A stretch of 64,000 nucleotides of DNA from Zantedeschia hybrid cultivar (lineage: Eukaryota; Streptophyta; Magnoliopsida; Alismatales; Araceae). Position numbers and translations under genes: made by a program. The stretch is from the NCBI GenBank assembly GCA_030544215.1, contig JARZZO010000011.1:1536001-1600000 (forward strand). Direction: 5' to 3'. Shown piece by piece: positions 58,932-64,000 of the stretch (positions are counted from its first letter, which is position 1; each line of letters opens with the position of its first letter). The notes beneath the pieces were generated by a model that worked only from the letters and a program-made list of their open reading frames with translations, had not been told where the DNA came from and searched no databases.

Positions 58932-60934
58932 TCACCTGACGAGGAAGATGTAGGAACTTCGAGGAAGATGACCGTGTGTTGGTGAAGATGTGCCGAGGAG
59001 GACGACGCTCTCCAGCCAAGGAAGGGAACGGGATGCAGGAGGAGGACGCTCTCCAGTTAGGGAGGGGAACGGGATGTTTTATCACGTCAGGAGCAAGAGA
59101 AGGCATGTCCAGCGAGCCGGGGACGGCGTCATGCCTTACGTCGGCTGCACCAGCTAGTCTTCCTTCATAACTTTTCTCCTCCTCCACGAGCTCGCCTTCC
59201 TCGCGCCCTCCTCTGCAGACTTTGTCCTCGTTCCCACATAATATCTTGCCCTGGTAAGATGCACACCGTTGAATGGGGAAGCGGCCCCTGGACTCGTGTG
59301 GAGCCAAATGCGCACTGAGACCAATCGAGGATTTGGGTTGACTACAGTACTGATTGTGGTTGACCTCTCTTTTGGAGGTTTCTGAGTTCAAGTTAATTGG
59401 CAGTCTAAAAATATTATAATAATGTAATTTAGAAGAGTTTACTTCTAATTATTCGTTTAATAAAATAATTTAGAGAGGGAGCCTAGGTTTCGCTCTCTAA
59501 CCTTTTCCCTCACCCTCTTCGTCTCAACTAAGAACTCTATCTACTGTTTAGTTTATTTGGTAAGATTACTCTTTTGAAGATTAGTTTGTGTCTAAATTTA
59601 TTTATTAATTAGGTGAAATTATCGGTGTTTGGCAGAATTATCTCCTTGCTTAGGAAAAAAATATGGGACTCGTTTATCGTAAATATATCTTTGTAAATTT
59701 GTTTCACGTAAATATAATTAAGTTTGTGATAATTCATCTTAATGCCAACCTAACATGGCCTCTAAGTTTATCCTAATTACCTAACACGGCCTTGAGTTTA
59801 AATTATGAGATATTTGCAAAAATAGTCTTTATAAAATTTTAATTATAGCTTTAATTAGATATCTTATTTTCATAATATTAGAATAACACTAATACATCAC
59901 AATAGTTACAAAATACCCTTGTGATTACTATTCATCTATAAACACTTTGACTAAACATCAATTTTTTGCTAGATATCTCTCTGAACCTCAATAATCAAGG
60001 GTCTGTTAAACTTGATTTATAAAATCATTCACAAGTATTGATTGAATGTAAAAAGATCCTCCTTTTTTTGAATGTGTGTTGGGGTGGTGGTTTTCGGGCC
60101 AAAGCAATGGGATCAGTTTCTTTGATGATTTAAAAGACCCACTGCATCAGAGTCGGCCAATCCTCATATGTTTGTTATATTCATCAGGCACATCAGAATC
60201 GGATTGATTTCAAAGAAATCCTCCACAAGGAAGACCAAAACCAATGCTGTCAATGAAGTGAGGTAAAACTTTTTGTTTTGAATTTTCTTAGGTCAGTTTC
60301 GAGGTATCCTACACGTCTGAACAGGCCGATCTTCAATAGGACGATTCAAAATAATATGAAAAATAAAAAATCCTTATTAGACTCGGCTTATTAAATGATT
60401 TTACTGTTTTTTGGAGTTCGATTTTTTATTTTTCAATTTTTTTGATCATCCGTTCAGAGAACAACATATGCGAAGGTGTAAGACACCTTGGAACTATATT
60501 ATCCAACTTCACTTACCTTTAGTGCAGCACCGGAGACCAGTGCAACAAGTGTTATTCTTAAATAAGCTAGCTTGGGTGGCGATTATGTCTGCCATGGACT
60601 TTTAATAAATCGGATGAAGTAATATTTACTGCATGCATGGGTGCAGCATAATTTTTTTAATTTTTTAAAGTCGAATCCATCATGCCCCATACGTAATAAC
60701 CTAATCTCTAATCGGATGAAAAAAAATTAAAAATATAAAAAAGTAGGTTGCACCCCATGCAGTGCACCGCAATCGGATGTGTCTAAAATCCACCACCCGT
60801 ACAATCTAGGATGTGCATAAATCACGGTTTTTTGGTTAGAAACTCAATGTTATAATCACGTTTGATTGTGCTTCGTGCTTTTTAGAATCTCATTCCTCAT
60901 CGCTTTTTGAACCGTGGGAAAGCAAGAGATGACA
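58233..60934. other. Intergenic DNA between SURNod19 copy b and the MFS gene
   Basis: 58440-58930 is rich in GA runs (the longest is 58893-58928). A minus-strand CAG/GTGAGC donor near 58936 and GACGGCGTCATGCCTT at about 59125 suggest the non-coding first exon of copy b at about 58940-59150. 60290-60560 resembles part of the Mutator-like element at 32.75-32.95 kb (ATCCTACACGT, CCGATCTTCAATAGGACGATT). No other gene. Confidence 0.5.
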
Positions 60935-62495
60935 TCATAGCTCCTGCAACGAAACGCCGTCGGTCTCCGCGGGCCACCTCCGCGATGACTCGTCGCAGGG
61001 CCGGGCGTAGGCCGCCCTGGTCCGCAGGAACAGCGCCGCGCTGCACGCCACCCCAGCGGCCGTGATGCACCCCCACCACCGGAACGTCGACGCGTAGCAC
61101 CGCTCCCCCATGCAAACGACGGGACCGTCGCCGCCGCGGGCGCCGGCATCGTAGACGACGGCCGCCAGGAGGCCGTACAGGAGGGAGCCGAGGGGGATGT
61201 TGGTGACAAGGATGTTGTGGTTGACACCGACGCTCTCGGCGCCGAAGAGCTCCGCCGTCACCGATACGGCACCGGCGAAGACGAATCCCGAGCTGAGGCC
61301 CACCAACGCGGTGCAGAGCAGCAGGACGCCGGCGCCGCTGCCGCCTGCGGCGAGGAGGAAGAAGGCGGCGGGCATGGGGACCAGCCCCACCGCCAGCCAA
61401 CCCGTCCGCGCGAGCTGCCCTTTGTTCGTCTTCTCCCTGCCACCCACCGGCTCACCCTATGAGAACCCACTCACCGTTACCTGAATGGAAAGAATTATTC
61501 TGTACTCACCCATACATGATGAGGTCGGGGGAGGAGGAGAGGAGACGGCCAAAGAAGGAGCAGGCGGAGTAGACCCCCACCAGCGCCGTGGTGCCGTCGC
61601 CGCCCTTTCCAAGGCTCTGCGCAATCTGCCCCAGGTTGTTGCTGTAGACCAGCCCCACCGTCGCCCCGCAAAGGTATGCCAGATAATACAGCCAGAAGTC
61701 CACCCGCCTCAGCAGCAGCCCCGCCGTGTGCTCTTCGCCCAGCGTCGCCAGCTGGTCCCACCTCATGAACCCCTCCAGGAAGCCGCTGCCCCACCACCAA
61801 GACGGAGACGGTTCTCCTGGTGTGAAGACTCCCTGCGCTTTGCCGTCAAGGCCGATCCCGCTGTCACCGTCTCTGCCACCAAAGAGTGGCTCGTGCAGGC
61901 CCTGCGCTTTGCCGTTAAGGCCGATGCTGCCGTCACCGTCTCTGCCACCAAGGAGTGGCTCGTGCAGGAGCTCGTGGCCTCCGGGGGCATCCTTCTTGGT
62001 GGGACTGCCCGGCAGGCGACGAGAGTGTAGCAAGGCGGGTGCCAAGACAGGGAGCAGGAGGAGCACGGCGGCACCGGCGAGCAAGAGGCGGGCAGTGGCG
62101 GCGCCGCCGGAGGAGAAAGGGGTGAGGACGAGGAGGTAGACACCCGTAAGAAAAGCAAGAGCGTGAAGGAACAGGAAGACGCCGGCATCAGAGTCATCGT
62201 CGTTGTCGTCCGTTGTTGCGGCGCAGGCGGTGGGAGTGGAGTAGCGGAGGGCGGGGAGGAGCGCGGCGACAGAGGCGGCGAGGGGGAGGAGGGCGTTTAG
62301 GAGGAGGTAGTGGGAGGCGGGGAGGGCGGCGGCGAGGAGTGTGTAGAGGGCAGCGCTGGCGCCGTTGAAGCTGACGGAGAGGGAGAGGGCGAGGGGGCGG
62401 CGGCGGGGGGAGGGGAAGGCGCGCACGCACAGGGCGAAACAGGCCGTGTTGAACCAGCAGATGCTGCACCCCGCTAGCAGGCACAGCACGAACAC
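60935..62495 (-). CDS. Nodulin-like (NFD4-like) MFS transporter, exons 2-3; first exon not in window
   Basis: Exon 62495-61510 (acceptor GTGGTGCAG, donor GTGAGT, ending phase 2) joins exon 61436-60935 (acceptor GGTGGCAG), for about 495 codons to TGA. It begins VFVLCLLAGCSICWFNT, a block that lies internally in nodulin-like MFS proteins, so roughly the first 100 residues are encoded upstream. Many hydrophobic helices flank a long hydrophilic loop with two 23-residue repeats. Later blocks (YYLAYLCGATVGLVYSNNLGQIAQSLG, TGWLAVGLVPMPAAFFLL, SSGFVFAGAVSVTAELFG, GVNHNILVTNIPLGSLLYG) are typical of the family. Such proteins are integral membrane transporters; the substrate is unknown here. The exons are very GC-rich. 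The LTR element starting at 62728 lies where intron 1 should be. Confidence 0.85.
61831..61968 (-). repeat. 69-bp in-frame tandem duplication in the MFS gene
   Basis: Copies at 61831-61899 and 61900-61968 encode LHEPL(F/L)GGRDGD and then (S/G)-x-IGL-x-GKAQG twice in the central loop. The frame is kept. Differences are few, so the duplication is fairly recent. Confidence 0.85.
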
Positions 62496-62727
62496 CTGCA
62501 CCACACCGACCGCACCATATCAGGATCGTCCATTTCCCGACTCCGACGAATCAAGGCCGTCGAATCAAATCAGGACAGTCATTACCTTGGCACCTCCGAT
62601 TCGCCACACGGTCGAGAGGCCCACTAACTACCACGAGTCCACATTTAAAACTCCTTTTTTACTAGAAGTCTAGAAATATTTGATCCACCACTTTTTTTTT
62701 GATACTTATTAAGATACCATTTCTGAG
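62496..62727 (-). other. Partial intron 1 of the MFS gene
   Basis: The sequence before the acceptor at 62496-62497 shows no coding match to the missing N-terminus and runs to the edge of the LTR element at 62728. Confidence 0.55.
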
Positions 62728-63783
62728 TGATGAGGCAGAATCCGATTCGGCTCATTAGAGCAGGCCCAAACCCCGTTCAGCCCAACAGCAGCAGTACCAG
62801 GCCCTCCGGCGGCCTCCAGCCCATCGGCGGCCCAGCAGCCCTCGGCCCAGTAAGCGGCACCGTCGCTCCCGGCCCAACAGGCTTCAGCCCGTCAGCGGCC
62901 CACCAGCCTTCGGCCCGGGAACAGCACGGCAGCCCAAGACTCAGCAGGCTTCGGTCCCTCAGCGGCCCAACCCCCTTCGGCCCGATAGCCGAGTCCGGCC
63001 CACTCCAGTGGCGGATCCGACACTATGGCGGTTTACCTGTAAGCCCAAACATAGTCCTATATCGGCTACCACCGTTAACCAACCTCTATCCTCTGCTATA
63101 AATACACCGCTATTTATTGCCAAAGGTATGCAACTCTTTGCCTCCGAGACCCTTAAGGACTACGGTCCAAATAGCATTAAAGCTACTTCTTGCTTTCTGA
63201 ATCGAATCATCTTCAGAAGCTAACTTGACCGTCGGAGGGGATTCCTAAGGGCCAGAGTCCGGGACTCCTGCTGACTGGTTTCTTCTTCTTTCCCTCCAGC
63301 AGGAGTTCGGTTCGAATCATCGCCGACCTTCCCGAGTCGGTCTCGGCCGCCGACCTCGGATTCCCCTCCTTGGTCTCGACGCCGTCCGACGGCTGCCCCG
63401 CAACGGGAGGCTCGGCCCCGCGTTGTCCCTTCGTCCGACAAAAAAGGGCTCTTGGGCTCACTATCCAAGAGCAAGCCGAGTCCGAGACCCTTCCGGCTTC
63501 GGACCATCGGCTTCGGCTTCATCGCCTGTCGGCCGTGTAGCCGGGAAGAGCTTCATCCGCGCCGACCCTTCGCCCGCCGAAGGAGCCTCGGCCCCGACTT
63601 CCCGGAGGACGAGTCCGCACCGACCGAGGCGCCCTTCGGCCTTCGGACCCTCGTCTCCGCCTCCGCTTCCTCGGCCTTCCGGATCCCCGTCGGGCCTCAG
63701 CAACATCGATCCGAACCGGCTTCGGATCCATTTCTCCGGATTCCGGCCTCGGAGTCCGGTCGTGATAGATCCAGTCTACATCA
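62728..63783 (+). repeat. 5' LTR of a retrotransposon of the solo-LTR family
   Basis: 1056 bp, TGATGAGGCAG...TCTACATCA, collinear with 57164-58227 with scattered substitutions (for example CTCCCGGCC versus CTCCCTGCC). TATA box CTATAAATACACC at about 63096. Confidence 0.85.
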
Positions 63784-63819
63784 CGTGGCGCCGTCTGTGG
63801 GAAACCAACAAAACAAGTC

Positions 63820-64000
63820 ATGTCTCAGCGACCTGTGACCCGACGATCCGGGCAAGGCGAAGCAGAGGCGCGGGAGGCCTCGGCGCAGATGCCGCCTTCC
63901 GAAGGCGCACCTTCTGCCCCGCCGAGCCTGCCTCTGCCAACCATACCGGAGTCTCTCGGCTCGGAAGACCGAGTGGGGGCGCTCCAGCAGCAAGTGGCGA
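63820..64000 (+). CDS. Start of gag-like frame, truncated by window end
   Basis: ATG at 63820 is followed by 60 open codons (MSQRPVTRRSGQGEAEARE...), rich in Pro, Ser, Glu and Arg, ending ...RVGALQQQVA at the edge. Position 36 bases after the LTR and low-complexity composition fit a gypsy gag N-terminus. No conserved gag domain is visible yet. Confidence 0.5.
   Translation, partial: MSQRPVTRRSGQGEAEAREASAQMPPSEGAPSAPPSLPLPTIPESLGSEDRVGALQQQVA

Larger units (their letters stand above)
62728..64000 (+). mobile_element. Ty3/gypsy-type LTR retrotransposon, 5' end only
   Basis: The LTR is followed at 63785 by GTGGCGCCGTCTGTGGGAA, a primer-binding/leader motif seen in many plant gypsy elements, and then by an open gag-like frame. 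The element runs off the window, so class assignment rests on the leader motif. Confidence 0.7.

Noticed and set aside
58302..59391. Minus-strand open frames of up to 202 codons with Leu/Ser-rich runs
   Set aside because: They are driven by GA/CT microsatellites (58440-58930) and contain no conserved motif. Part may be the non-coding first exon of SURNod19 copy b.

Overview
The window is a piece of a flowering-plant nuclear genome. Four protein-coding genes have introns with GT/AG borders, and the rest is dominated by plant transposable elements, AT-rich intergenic DNA and microsatellites. I read it as a monocot: the MFS transporter and exon 1 of the zinc-finger gene are extremely GC-rich next to AT-rich neighbours, which is typical of commelinid monocots. 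I cannot name the species. No viral, bacterial, CRISPR or organellar sequence was recognised.

Layout. (1) 1-5.2 kb: intergenic DNA with a four-unit tandem array of about 190 bp and a 73-bp tandem duplication. (2) 5.25-29.95 kb, minus strand: one gene for a plant CCHC zinc-knuckle/GRF zinc-finger protein (412 codons by my splicing). Its four exons are small, but intron 3 is about 18.8 kb and is packed with nested elements: a TIR/(TA)n family, a Tourist-like MITE, two adjacent hAT-like elements, a protease-bearing non-autonomous LTR element with an intact 5-bp target duplication, and a related element whose parts lie in an inside-out order around a single LTR. (3) 30-36 kb: MITE-rich spacer including a 916-bp Mutator-like element with a 9-bp target duplication. 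(4) 36.1-40.7 kb and 53.2-59.1 kb, minus strand: two paralogues of the SURNod19 (stress up-regulated Nod 19) family in tandem. The first is intact and ends in a transmembrane anchor. The second has lost the anchor through a premature stop and a decayed last exon. A third copy of their upstream segment survives at 41.5 kb. (5) 42.4-47.8 kb, minus strand: a Ty1/copia element with very short LTRs and three in-frame stops, inserted between the paralogues. (6) 52.66-52.99 kb: a 324-bp TRIM. (7) 57.16-58.23 kb: a solo LTR with a 5-bp TSD. (8) 60.9-62.5 kb, minus strand: the last two exons of a nodulin-like/NFD4-like MFS transporter. (9) 62.73 kb to the end: the 5' LTR, primer-binding site and gag start of a full element of the same family as the solo LTR. 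It lies where the MFS gene's first intron should be.

The genes do not form an operon-like unit. The recurring theme is element insertion into introns and between tandem duplicates, which expanded one gene to about 25 kb and separates another gene from its first exon. Splice coordinates were read by eye from GT/AG sites, reading phase and domain continuity; no alignment or expression data were available.
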